Shown here piece after piece: positions 48,457 through 60,510 of a DNA stretch of 64,000 bases. The stretch lies in the NCBI GenBank assembly GCA_012295275.1, contig CM022671.1, forward strand, positions 9,659,212-9,723,211. The letters are read 5' to 3'. The notes beneath the pieces were generated by a model. That model saw nothing but the letters and a program-made list of their open reading frames with translations. It had not been told where the DNA came from and searched no databases. This stretch comes from Chrysomallon squamiferum. Taxonomy: Eukaryota > Mollusca > Gastropoda > Neomphalida > Peltospiridae. The translations under genes were made by a program, and so were the position numbers. Position 1 is the stretch's first letter. The number at the start of each line of letters is the position of its first letter.

Positions 48457-48656
48457 NNNNNNNNNNNNNNNNNNNNNNNNNNNNNNNNNNNNNNNNNNNN
48501 NNNNNNNNNNNNNNNNNNNNNNNNNNNNNNNNNNNNNNNNNNNNNNNNNNNNNNNNNNNNNNNNNNNNNNNNNNNNNNNNNNNNNNNNNNNNNNNNNNNN
48601 NNNNNNNNNNNNNNNNNNNNNNNNNNNNNNNNNNNNNNNNNNNNNNNNNNNNNNNN
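48457..48656. other. Assembly gap, 200 N
   Basis: Exactly 200 undetermined bases, a size often used as a placeholder. The real distance across it may differ. Confidence 1.
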
Positions 48657-48957
48657 AGTAGATAGTAATAGATGTTTTAGCTTGTATTCACTCGACATCA
48701 ACAAAGTAAACCTAGATATCAACATTCTCTCTATCATTGCATTTCACTTAAAAAACAATTTATTTTCTATTCAATATGAATTCTAGAATGAAGATTTTTC
48801 CATAAATCGGCAGACGTTTTCACAAGAAAGAAGAGTAAAACGCCAATAAACCAAAATAAGATAAGTACATAAACAAAACTGACGTGTCATTTAATGAAAA
48901 ATGAATAATAATAATAATATCAACAGTAATATTCCTATTAATATTAATGAAGCTACA

Positions 48958-48958
48958 A

Positions 48959-49018
<60 letters not shown>
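48958..49018. repeat. (AAT)20 microsatellite
   Basis: A long pure run of AAT downstream of the assembly gap. Confidence 0.97.
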
Positions 49019-49019
<1 letters not shown>

Positions 49020-49319
49020 TAGTAGGATTTAAGATAGAGAGAAATAGAAAAACGTACCTTACTGATAGTTGTCTTTAATCTAAATAACTGGTGTAATTAA
49101 AGCAATAATTTTCTTTTTAATATTTCGTCAGACTAATTAAGATTAAAATTACACCAACTATGAAACAACTGATGCAAAGATCACACCAGACTGAGTTAAA
49201 TCATTTTATCATTGCAGTCGTATTTATTTATATAAGAAAATACCCAAAAGTAGATTAAACAGTTGTATTATTAGTTACAATTTATTTAATTGTTATTAAA
49301 AGTTTCTATCATAATCTCA

Positions 49320-49930
49320 AAAGCAAAACACTTAGTTCCAACTGTTGGAAAGGAGAAATGACAAGCAGGGATATTATGAACGTGAATATTTAAAAATTTT
49401 AAAAGTTGTATAAATCGAAAAGATATCAATAATTTGCTCTGCCCGTAATATTATTGATATTTTGGTGAATCAGACAAACTTGTTACTGATACCACTGCTG
49501 TAATATGTAGTTTTCATATGTGACAAAAATATCAGAAGCATGCCTTGGCAAAAATATAAATAATTTTGGATTTTTAATTACTTGAATCAACAACATCAAT
49601 AATAATAGTAGTAATAATGATGATAGTAATAATGAAAATGTCTATAAACAACTAAATATATACAAAATTATTAAGAACTGATTCTTGTAAAAAATATTAA
49701 ATTGGTTATGTTGAGAATGAAATTAAATTTTCTTTTATTAATATTTATTATCACATATCTAAACTTTCATACATTGTTTGTTCTTTTTTCACAGTCACAT
49801 GTAAATCCTCAGGAGGAAACGGTGTCTTGGAAAACTGGAAGACTGCAACTGGTGATTTAGTGGAGAGGATTGGATTTCTTTTGTTACCCAAGTTAAGTAA
49901 TGATGCAAAGAAAATTTGTATTCATTAAAA
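49320..49930 (+). repeat. Diverged tandem duplication, copy 1
   Basis: Contains AAAAGATATCAATAATTTGC, TCTGCCCGTAATATTATTGA and GTTACTGATACCACTGCTGT, then TATCTAAACTTTCATACA.TG, a CAG acceptor and a coding-like segment. All elements recur in order in 50340-51673. Confidence 0.8.
49795..49928 (+). CDS. Exon-like frame, NGVLENWKTATGDL type
   Basis: Acceptor TTTTTTCACAG. After two bases, 43 codons run open to TAA: TCKSSGGNGVLENWKTATGD, LVERIGFLLLPKLSNDAKKI, CIH. It reads as a possible terminal exon. The paralogous segment at 51535 keeps NG-LEN-K and D-FVDR/D-LVER at matching positions, which supports former or current coding. No family recognised. Confidence 0.4.
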
Positions 49931-50339
49931 TGAATGAAAGGAAAGAAATAATGAAAAAAGAGGATAAAACAATTTCAAAGATATTTTAGCAACGTAAAAA
50001 TAATTTAGATAACTTAATTTAAATACCTTTCACTCAAAATAAAAATAAAAATAAAATTATAAATAAACAAATAAATAAATAAATAACAGTAATATATAAA
50101 TACAAATAAATATGTTTGTTTTGAATATCTCTAGATTTAGTTTAGAATGAATGTTTTTCTTTATTGGAATACGAGTTACTTACTAGCTTTTCATGTTTAA
50201 TTTTAAACTTATTTGATAATGCTGTGAAAGAATGAAAAATCAAAATATGTAAATATAAAAGAGAACATTTTATGTAGTGTTATTCATGATAATATTCAGC
50301 TTACTAAAGACTGAACCAGTCCTTTCTCATTCTGTAAAA

Positions 50340-50795
50340 TAAAATATAATGTTATAGTCAGCTCAAGAAAAGGAGACATGAGAAGCAGGTACATAATGAA
50401 ATTATAAGTTATGTAATTGGGAAAGATATCAATAAATATTGCTCTGCCCGTGATATTATTGATATTTCTGTGAATCAGTAAGACCTGTTACTAATATTAC
50501 ACTGCTGTAATGTTTAAAAGACTGATACTAATAAATGTGACTTGAAAATATGGCAGACATGTTAGAGATTGGCTGCTCCCAATAGCTTTAACAGACTTGC
50601 CCCAAATTCATGGAATAATATATCTTAGTGGACTTTAATAACAGGTCTGCTGTTTATCCATTCATTGTTTTCATAAAGTTAAATTCTTATTGCCTGCTTT
50701 GTGAAATTTCCTGCTCTGAGTTGAACTTTCTTTAAAACAGAACATCAGAAACAGTTAAATAGTAATAATACAAACAACAACAACAATATCAACTA

Positions 50796-50849
<54 letters not shown>

Positions 50850-51673
50850 TTAAAATGAATAACAACAACAACGATGACAACAATAATAATAATAATTAAT
50901 AAGAGTAAAGCAAATAGTTCTTTACATCAAGTTAAGAACTAAATATATTCATACTTAAATTATTATTTACATTTTTGATTTAAATCTTTCACAGGATTAT
51001 CAATATGTATATATTTGGATTAAAGTAGTTTATAATTCAAATCACCTAGATATTGTAAAGAAATAGAACATTAAAATTGTAAGAGTTCGTGAAATAAAAT
51101 AATAAATATTTCTCAATGAGATATAAAAATCTAAAACATTAAAAAATAAATAAATAATAAACAGACTTGTAACAAAACAAAATAATAATATTATCTCACA
51201 ATTGTAGTACACATCTGAGAGATTTGCTTTCATCCATAATCCTATGTTCCTCCTTATTTAGAATATAAAGAACAAATGTCTCTGAAATGAAAACATTCCT
51301 TTGCAGAATCAGCAATTTTGAATTTATAATTACTTAAGACTAAATAAACAAAATAAATAAAAAAGTAATAGTAACAATAATGTGAAAAACGTGTAGCAAA
51401 TTTTTAATGAAAGTTTTTTTTTTTTTAATTTTCTGAATTGGTTGTTGATATATAGACTTCAAAATTACATTTTCTTCTAATTGTATTCATTATCTGATAT
51501 CTAAACTTTCATACAATGTTTCGTCATCTTTCAGTTTCAAGACTAAATTACCAGTAGGAAATGGTGAATTGGAAAACTGCAAGATAGTAGCTGATAATTT
51601 TGTGGACAGGATGTTTGTTTCTACAACAACCAGCACAGAAACAGAAAACCAATGTTTTCAAATAAACATTTAA
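50340..51673 (+). repeat. Diverged tandem duplication, copy 2, split by about 0.7 kb
   Basis: GAAAGATATCAATAAATATT, GCTCTGCCCGTGATATTATT and CTAATATTACACTGCTGTAA at 50420-50520; then TATCTAAACTTTCATACAAT, TTTCAG and a related coding-like segment at 51500-51673. The interval 50570-51300 has no counterpart in copy 1. It holds an (AAT) run (50798-50848) and looks like an insertion. Confidence 0.75.
51535..51673 (+). CDS. Exon-like frame, NGELENCKIVADNF type
   Basis: Acceptor ATCTTTCAG. After one base, 45 codons run open to TAA: FKTKLPVGNGELENCKIVAD, NFVDRMFVSTTTSTETENQC, FQINI. It is homologous to 49795-49928 in its middle part. The start phase differs by two bases relative to that copy, so at least one of the pair is not spliced as drawn. 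It ends 36 bp before array C begins. Confidence 0.4.
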
Positions 51674-52582
51674 CTATGAAGCAATTAAAACGTATTTAAC
51701 GTATTCCCGGGATGAGAAGAGGAAGCTGAAGAGAAGAATCTACACATGCACCTTCTGCTTAAGAATGGTGTAGTCGAAGGACATCACCGAAATGGTAAAC
51801 AGAAGTGTCTGTACATTTTGTAAAGAACAATTTAAGAAAAATTGGAGAAAGAAATATTTGCTTGAAAAAAGTAATTAAAATAAAATGAAAGAAATTAATA
51901 GTGATAATATTACGAAAAATAATATTGATAGTGATAGCATGATAATGATTGGTATTAAATTTAATTGAAAACATCATCACCATCATGAAGCAGAATTTAA
52001 GAACAATATGACTAAAACAATAAGAGTAATACTAGTAGTCATGGAATTAATTTTGTATTTGTTTTAATGTTTGTCAAATGAAATAATGACATTTCTCCGG
52101 TTTGTTTTCTCAGGATGAGAAGAGGAAACCGAAGAGGAAACCGAAGAAGAGACCGAAGAGGAGAATCCACACATGCACCATCTGCTTAAGAATGGTGTAG
52201 TCGAAGGACATCACCGAAATGGTAAACAGAAATGTCTGTACATTTTGTAAAGAACAAATTAATAAAAAGTGAAAAATAAAAATATTTACTTTAGAAAAGG
52301 TATTAAAATAAAATGAAATAAAATAATTTGAATAATGATAATAATTTTGCAATGATGATCAAAATAGTAATAGTTATACTACTGATGATGAATATACTGA
52401 AGTTAACAAGAGCATTAACTACGATGACATCAACGTCATCATCATCACATTAAAGATAATAATAACAATTATCATGATGACGATAGTAATGACAGTAACA
52501 CTAGTAATGATGGAATTAAATTTGTATTTGTTATAATGTTTGTTAAAAGAAATAAATACATTTCTACAGTTTATTTTCTCAG

Positions 52583-52717
52583 GATGAGAAGACGAAACTA
52601 AAGAGTAGAATCTACACATGCACCTTTTGCTTAAGAATGGTGCAGTCGAAGGACATCACCGAAATGGTAAACAGAAATGTCTGTACAATTTGTAAAGAAC
52701 AAATTAATAAAAATTGA
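52583..52717 (+). CDS. Open cassette of array C with four-cysteine motif (copy a)
   Basis: Here the usual TAG is CAG, so the first frame after the AG acceptor is open for 44 codons: DEKTKLKSRIYTCTFC, LRMVQSKDITEMVNRNV, CTICKEQINKN, then TGA. The cysteines are spaced C-X2-C-X17-C-X2-C, a zinc-finger-like arrangement. The GT donor candidate at 52667 would split the motif. Whether it is translated is unknown; most sister copies have a stop at the CAG position. Confidence 0.3.
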   Translation, partial: DEKTKLKSRIYTCTFCLRMVQSKDITEMVNRNVCTICKEQINKN

Positions 52718-53897
52718 AAAAAGAACTATTTGCTTGAAAAAAGTAATTAAAATAAAATGAAAGAAATTAATAGTAATAATATTAGTAAAAATAATATTGA
52801 GAGTGATAGTATTAAATTTAATTAAAATCATCATCACCATGATGAAGCAGAATTTTAGAACAATATGACTAAAACAATAAGAGTAATACTAGTAGTAATG
52901 GAATTAATTTTGTATTTGTTTTAATGTTTGTTAAATGAAATAATGACATTTCTCCGGTTTGTTTTCTCAGGATGAGAAGAGGAAACCGAAGAGGAAACCG
53001 AACAGGAGACCGAAGAGGAGACTGAAGAGGAGAATCCACACATGCACCATCTGCTTAAGAATGGTGTAGTCAAAGGACATCACAGAAATAGTAATCAGAA
53101 ATGCCTCTACATTTCGTAAAGAACAAGTTAATAAAAAGTGAAAAATAAAAATATTTGCTTTCGAAAAAGTTATTCACATGAAATGAAATAAACTCATTTT
53201 AATAATATTAATAATTTTTACAATAATAATCAAAATAGTAATAGTGATAATACTGATGATGACAATCGTACAGTTAACAAGAGCAATAACAATGATGACA
53301 TCAATGTCGTCATCATCATTATCAAGAGAATAATAAGAATTATCACGATGATGATAGTATTGATGGTAACCCTAGTAATAAGGGAATTAAATTTGTATTT
53401 GTTATAATGTTTGTTAAAAGAAATAAATACATTTCTACAGTTTATTTTCTCAGGATGAGAAGACGCAACTAAAGAGGAGAATCTACAGATGCACCTTCTG
53501 CTTAAGAATGGTGTAGTCGAAGGACATCACCGAAATGGTAAACAGAAATGCCTCTACATTTTGTAAAGGACAAGTTAATAAAAAGTGAAAAATAAAAATA
53601 TTTGCTTTAGAAAAAGTTATTCAAATAAAATTAAATAAAATCATTTTAATAATATTAATAATTTTTACAATAATAATCAAAATAGTAATAGTGATAATAC
53701 TGATGATGACAATCATATAGTTAAGAAGAGCAATAACAATGACATCAAATATCATCATCGTCACTATCAAAGAGAATAATGAGAATTATTATGATAATGA
53801 TAGTAATGAGAGTAACACTAGTACAGATGGAATTAATTTTGTATTTGTTTTAATGTTTGTTAAAGGAAATAATGACATTTCTACGGTTTGTTTTATC

Positions 53898-54087
53898 AGG
53901 ATGAGAAGAGGAAACCGAAGAGGAGAATCCACACATGCACCATCTGCTTAAGAATGGTGTAGTCGAAGGACATCACCGAAATGGAAAACAGAAATGCCTT
54001 CAGGATGAGAAGAGGAAACAGAAGAGGAGAATCTACATATGCACCTTCTGGATAAGAATGGTGTAGTCGAAGGACATCACCGAAATG
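53898..54087 (+). repeat. Fused cassette pair without spacer (1)
   Basis: Two exon-like segments lie 107 bp apart. The junction reads GAAATGGAAAACAGAAATGC then CTTCAGGATGAGAAG. The first segment's donor GT is GA, while the second keeps GGTAGA. Confidence 0.85.
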
Positions 54088-56972
54088 GTAGAAAAAGTAA
54101 TAAAATAAAATGAAATAAATTAATTTTAATGGTAGTAAAACTTTTAGAATAAAAATGAAATAGTAATAGTGAGAATACTGATAATGACAATCATACAGTT
54201 AACAGAGCAATAACAACGATGACATCAACGTCACCATCATCATCATCATCATCAAAAGAATAGTAAGAATTATGATGATGATGATAGTAATGAAAGTAAC
54301 ATCATTAGTGATGTTTGTATTTGTTTTAATATTTGTGAAATGAAATATAGACATTTTTACGGCTTGTTTTCTCAGGATGAGAAGAGGAAGCTGAAGAGAA
54401 GAATCTACACATGCACCTTCTGCTTTAGAATGGTGTAGTCGAAGGACATCACCGAAATGGTAAACAGAAGTGTCTGTACATTTTGTAAAGAACAAATTAA
54501 GAAAAATTGGAGAAAGAAATATTTGCTTGAAAAAAGTAATTAAAATAAAATGAAAGAAATTAATAGTGATAATATTACGAAAAATAATATTGATAGTGAT
54601 AGCATGATAATGATTGGTATTAAATTTAATTAAAAACATCATCACCATCATGAAGCAGAATTTAAGAACAATATGACTAAAACAATAAGAGTAATACTAG
54701 TAGTCATGGAATTAATTTTGTATTTGTTTTAATGTTTGTCAAATGAAATAATGACATTTCTCCGGTTTGTTTTCTCAGGATGAGAAGAGGAAACCGAAGA
54801 GGAAACCGAAGAAGAGACCGAAGAGGAGAATCCACACATGCACCATCTGCTTAAGAATGGTGTAGTCGAAGGACATCACCGAAATGGTAAACAGAAATGT
54901 CTGTACATTTTGTAAAAGAACAAATTAATAAAAAAAAAAAAAATAAAAATATTTACTTTAGAAAAGGTATTAAAATAAAATGAAATAAAATAATTTTAAT
55001 AATGATAATAATTTTGCAGTGATGATCAAAATAGTAATAGTTATACTACTGATGATGAATATACTGAAGTTAACAAGAGCATTAACTACGATGACATCAA
55101 CGTCATCATCATCATCACATTAAAGATAATAATAACAATTATCATGATGACGATAGTAATGAAGGTAACACTAGTAATGATGGAATTAAATTTGTATTTG
55201 TTATAATGTTTGTTAAAAGAAATAAATACATTTCTACAGTTTATTTTCTCAGGATGAGAAGAGGAAACCGAAGAGGAGAATCTACACATGCACCTTCTGC
55301 TTAAGAATGGTGTAGTCGAAGGACATCACCGAAATGGTAAACAGAAATGCCTGTACATTTTGTAAAGAACAAATTAATAAAAATTGAAAAAAAGAAATAT
55401 TTGCTTTAAAAAAGTAATTAAAATAAAATGAAAGAAATTAATAGTATGCAAAATTCTTGATAGATAAGAATGGTGTAGTCGAAGGAAAAAACATCATCAA
55501 ATCATCATCATGAAATGAATTTAAGAACAATATGATTAAAAAAAAAAAGTAAAATAGTAGTCATGGAATTAATTTTGTATTTGTTTTAATGTTTGTTAAA
55601 ATGAAATAAATTTCTACGGTTTGTTTTCTCAGGATGAAAAAGAAATAGAAGAGGAGACTAATACACACCATGCCATCTGAAGAATGGTGATAGTCGAAGG
55701 ACATCACCGAAATGGTAAACAGAAATGTCTAACATTTTGTAAAGAACAAATTAATAAAAAATTGAAAAAAAAAAATATTTGACATCAATTAAAATAAAAT
55801 GAAATAAATCATCAATAATAGTCATAATTTTTAAAATAATAATCAAAATAGTAATAGATGATATGATGATGATGATTGGTAAGTTAAATTTAATTAAAAT
55901 GACATCATCACCATCATGAAGCAGAATTTAAGAACAATATGATTGTAATAAGAGTAATACTAGTAGTCATGGAATTAATTTTGTATTTGTTTTAATGTTT
56001 GTTAAATGAAATAATGACATTTTTACGGTTTGTTTTCTCAGGATGAGAAGAGGAAGAGGAAACTGAAGAAGAAGAATCTACACATGCACCTTCTGCTTAA
56101 GAATGGTGTAGTCGAAGGACATCACCGAAATGGTAAACAGAAATGTCTGTACATTTTGTAAAAAAAGACAAATTTAAAAAAAATTGAAAAAAAAATATTT
56201 GCTTTAAAAAAGTAAAATAAAATAAAATGAAATAAAAATTTTAATAATGATAATAATTTTTGAAAATAATAAAATAGTAATAGTGATAATACTGATGATG
56301 AATATACTGTTAACAAATTTAATTAAAAATGAAATCATCATCATCTCATCATGAAGCAAAGAAATTAAGAACAATATGATGAAAACAATAAGAGTAACAC
56401 TAGTAATCATGGAAATAATTTTGTATTTGTTTTAATGTTTGTTAAAAGAAATAAATACATTTCTCCGGTTTGTTTTCTCAGGATGAGAAGAGGAAACCGA
56501 AGAGGAAACCGAAGAAGAGACCGAAGAATCTAGAATCCACATGCACCATCTGCTTTAAGAATGAATGGTGTAGTCGAAGGACATCACCGAAATGGTAAAC
56601 AGAAATGTCTGTACATTTTGTAAAGAACAAATTAATAAAAATTGAAAAAAAAAAAAATTTTACTTTAGAAAAGGTATTAAAATAAAATGAAATAAAAAAA
56701 ATAATTTGAATAATGATAATAATTTTGCAATGATGATCAAAATAGTAATAATAGTTATAATACTGATGATGAATATACTGAAGTTAACAAGAGCATTAAC
56801 AACGATGACATCAACGTCATCATCATCATCATAAAGATAATAAAGATAATAATAACAATTATCATGATGACGATAGTAATGATGGTAACCCTAGTAATAA
56901 GGGAATTAAATTTGTATTTGTTATAATGTTTGTTAAAAGAAATAAATACATTTCTACAGTTTATTTTCTCAG

Positions 56973-57107
56973 GATGAGAAGACGAAACTAAAGAGTAGAA
57001 TCTACACATGCACCTTTTGCTTAAGAATGGTGCAGTCGAAGGACATCACCGAAATGGTAAACAGAAATGTCTGTACAATTTGTAAAGAACAAATTAATAA
57101 AAATTGA
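56973..57107 (+). CDS. Open cassette of array C with four-cysteine motif (copy b)
   Basis: Identical over this stretch by eye to 52583-52717, at an offset of 4390 bp, with the same CAG codon and C-X2-C-X17-C-X2-C spacing. A block duplication accounts for the identity, so it is not independent evidence of constraint. Confidence 0.3.
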   Translation, partial: DEKTKLKSRIYTCTFCLRMVQSKDITEMVNRNVCTICKEQINKN

Positions 57108-58293
57108 AAAAAGAACTATTTGCTTGAAAAAAGTAATTAAAATAAAATGAAAGAAATTAATAGTAATAATATTAGTAAAAATAATATTGAGAGTGATAGT
57201 ATTAAATTTAATTAAAATCATCATCACCATGATGAAGCAGAATTTTAGAACAATATGACTAAAACAATAAGAGTAATACTAGTAGTAATGGAATTAATTT
57301 TGTATTTGTTTTAATGTTTGTTAAATGAAATAATGACATTTCCACGGTTTGTTTTCTCAGGATGAGAAGAGGAAACCGAAGAGGAAACCGAACAGGAGAC
57401 CGAAGAGGAGACTGAAGAGGAGAATCCACACATGCACCATCTGCTTAAGAATGGTGTAGTCAAAGGACATCACAGAAATAGTAATCAGAAATGCCTCTAC
57501 ATTTCGTAAAGAACAAGTTAATAAAAAGTGAAAAATAAAAATATTTGCTTTCGAAAAAGTTATTCACATAAAATGAAATAAACTCATTTTAATAATATTA
57601 ATAATTTTTACAATAATAATCAAAATAGTAATAGTGATAATACTGATGATGACAATCGTACAGTTAACAAGAGCAATAACAATGATGACATCAATGTCGT
57701 CATCATCATTATCAAGAGAATAACAAGAATTATCACGATGATGATAGTATTGATGGTAACCCTAGTAATAAGGGAATTAAATTTGTATTTGTTATAATGT
57801 TCGTTAAAAGAAATATAGACAATTCTATGGTTTATTTTCTGAGGATGAGAAGATGAAACTGAAGAGGAGAATCTACACATGCACCTTCTGCTTTAGAATG
57901 GTGTAGTCGAAGGACATCACCGAAATGGTAAACAGAAATATCTGTACATTTTGTAAAGAACAAATTAATAAAAAGTGAAAAATAAAAATATTTACTTTAG
58001 AAAAAGGTATTAAAATAAAAAGAAATAAATTCATTTTAAGAATAGTAATAATTTTTGCAGTAATAATAAAAATAGTAATAGTGATAATACTGATGATGAC
58101 TATACTGAAGTTAACAAGAGCAATAACAACGATGAAATCATCGTCGTCATAATCATCACATTAACGATAATAATAACAATTATCGTGATGACGATAGGAA
58201 TGACTGTAACACTAGTAATGATGGAATTAAATTTGTATTTGTGATAATGTTTGTTAAAACAATTATAGACATTTCAATGGTTTATTTTCTCAG

Positions 58294-58395
58294 GATGAGA
58301 AGACGAAACTAAAGAGGAGAATCTACACATGCACCTTCTGCTTTAGAATGGTGCAGTCGAAGGACATCACCGAAATGGTAATGTACATTTTGTAA
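58294..58395 (+). CDS. Open cassette of array C, truncated motif (copy c)
   Basis: Also carries CAG instead of TAG and keeps TCTFCFRMVQSKDITEMV. A deletion just after the donor GT then removes the second cysteine pair and a stop follows. Confidence 0.25.
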   Translation, partial: DEKTKLKRRIYTCTFCFRMVQSKDITEMVMYIL

Positions 58396-59441
58396 AGATC
58401 GTATTAACAAAAATTGGAAAAAGAAATATTTGCTTGTAAAAAGTAATTAAAATAAAATGAAAGAAATTAATAGTAATAATATTAGTAAAAATAATATTGA
58501 TAGTGATAGCATTGAGAATGATAATATTAAATTTAATTAAAAGCATCATCACCATAATGAAGCAGAATTTAAGAACAATATGATTAAAACAATAAGAGTA
58601 ATACTAGTAGTCATGGAATTAATTTTGTATTTGTTTTAATGTTTGTTAAATGAAATAATGACATTTCCACGGTTTGTTTTCTCAGGAGAAGAAGAGGAAG
58701 CCGAAGAGGAAACCGAAGAGGAGACGGAAGAGGAGAATCCACACATGCACCATCTGCTTAACAATGGTGTAGTGAAAGGACATCACCGAAATGGTAAACA
58801 GAAATGCCTCTACATTTGATGACAATCGTACAGTTAACAAGAGCAATAAGAATGATGACATCAATGTCGTCATCATCATTATCAAGAGAATAATAAGAAT
58901 TATCACGATGATGATAGTAATGATGGTAACCCTAGTAATAAGGGAATTAAATTTGTATTTGTTATAATGTTTGTTAAAAGAAATATAGACATTTCTACAG
59001 TTTATTTTCTCAGGATGAGAAGACGCAACTAAAGAGGAGAATCTACAGATGCACCTTCTGCTTAAGAATGGTGTAGACGAAGGACATCACCGAAATGGTA
59101 AACAGAAATGCCTCTACATTTTGTAAAGGACAAGTTAATAAAAAGTGAAAAATAAAAATATTTGCTTTAGAAAAAGTTATTCAAATAAAATTAAATAAAA
59201 TCATTTTAATAATATTAATCAAAATAGTAATAGTGATAATACTGATGATGACAATCATATAGTTAAGAAAAGCAATAACAATGATGACATCAATATCATC
59301 ATCGTCACTATCAAAGAGAATAATGAGAATTATTATGATAATGATAGTATGAAGAATAACACTAGTACAGATGGAATTAATTTTGTATTTGTTTTAATGT
59401 TTGTTAAAGGAAATAATGACATTTCTACGGTTTGTTTTATC

Positions 59442-59635
59442 AGGATGAGAAGAGGAAACCGAAGAGGAGAATCCACACATGCACCATCTGCTTAAGAATG
59501 GTGTAGTCGAAGGACATCACCGAAATGGAAAACAGAAATGCCTTCAGGATGAGAAGAGGAAACAGAAGAGGAGAATCTACCTATGCACATTCTGGTTAAG
59601 AATGGTGTAGTCGAAGGACATCACCGAAATGGTAG
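59442..59635 (+). repeat. Fused cassette pair without spacer (2)
   Basis: Same arrangement and junction as 53898-54087, with donor GT changed to GA. It probably belongs to the same block-duplication lineage. Confidence 0.85.
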
Positions 59636-60320
59636 AAAAAGTAATACAATAAAATGAAATAAATGAATTTTAATGGTAGTCAAACATTTTAGAATCAAAA
59701 ATTAAATAGTAATAGTGAGAATACTGATGATGACAATCATACAGTTAATGGAGCAATAAAAACGATGACATCAACGCCATCATCATCATAATTATCAAAG
59801 AGAATAGTAAGAATTATCATGATGATAGTAATAAAGGTAACACTATTAATGATGGAATTAAATTTGTATTTGTTTTAATGTTTGTGAAATGAAATATAGA
59901 CATTTTTACGGCTTGTTTTCTCAGGATGAGAAGAGGAAGCTGAAGAGAAGAGTCTACACATGCACCTTCTGCTTAAGAATGGTGTAGTCAAAGGACATCA
60001 CCGAAATGGTAAACAGAAATGCCTGTACATTTTGTAAATAACAAATTAATAAAAAGTGAAAAAAGAAATGTTTGCTTTAAAAAAGTAATTAAAATAAAAT
60101 GGAAGAAATTAATAGTAGTAATATTAATAAAAATAATATTGATAGTGATAGTAGTGATAATAATAGCATTTAATTTAATTAAAAACATCATCATGAATGA
60201 GAATTTAAGAACAATGAGATTAAAACAAAAAGAGTAATACTAGTAGTCATGGAATTAATTTTGTATTTGTTTTAATGTTTGTTAAGTGAAATATTGACAT
60301 TTCTACGGTTTCTTTTCTCC

Positions 60321-60510
60321 GGATGAGAAGAGGAAACTGAAGAGGAGAATCTACACATGCACCTTGAGCTTAAGAATGGTGTAGGCGAAGGACATCACCG
60401 AAATGATAAACAGAATGCCTTCAGGATTAGAAGAAGAAACAGAACACGAAAATCTGCACATGCACCTTCTCCTTAAGAATGGTGTAGGCGAAGGACATCG
60501 CTGAAATGGT
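60321..60510 (+). repeat. Fused cassette pair without spacer (3), different donor change
   Basis: Junction GAAATGATAAACAGAATGCC then TTCAGGATTAGAAG. The donor is lost by GG to GA (GATAAAC). The acceptor in front of this pair is also changed (TTTTCTCCGG). The sequence is more diverged than in the other three pairs. Confidence 0.8.

Noticed and set aside
48434-48737. Open frames across the N run
   Set aside because: They consist of undetermined bases.
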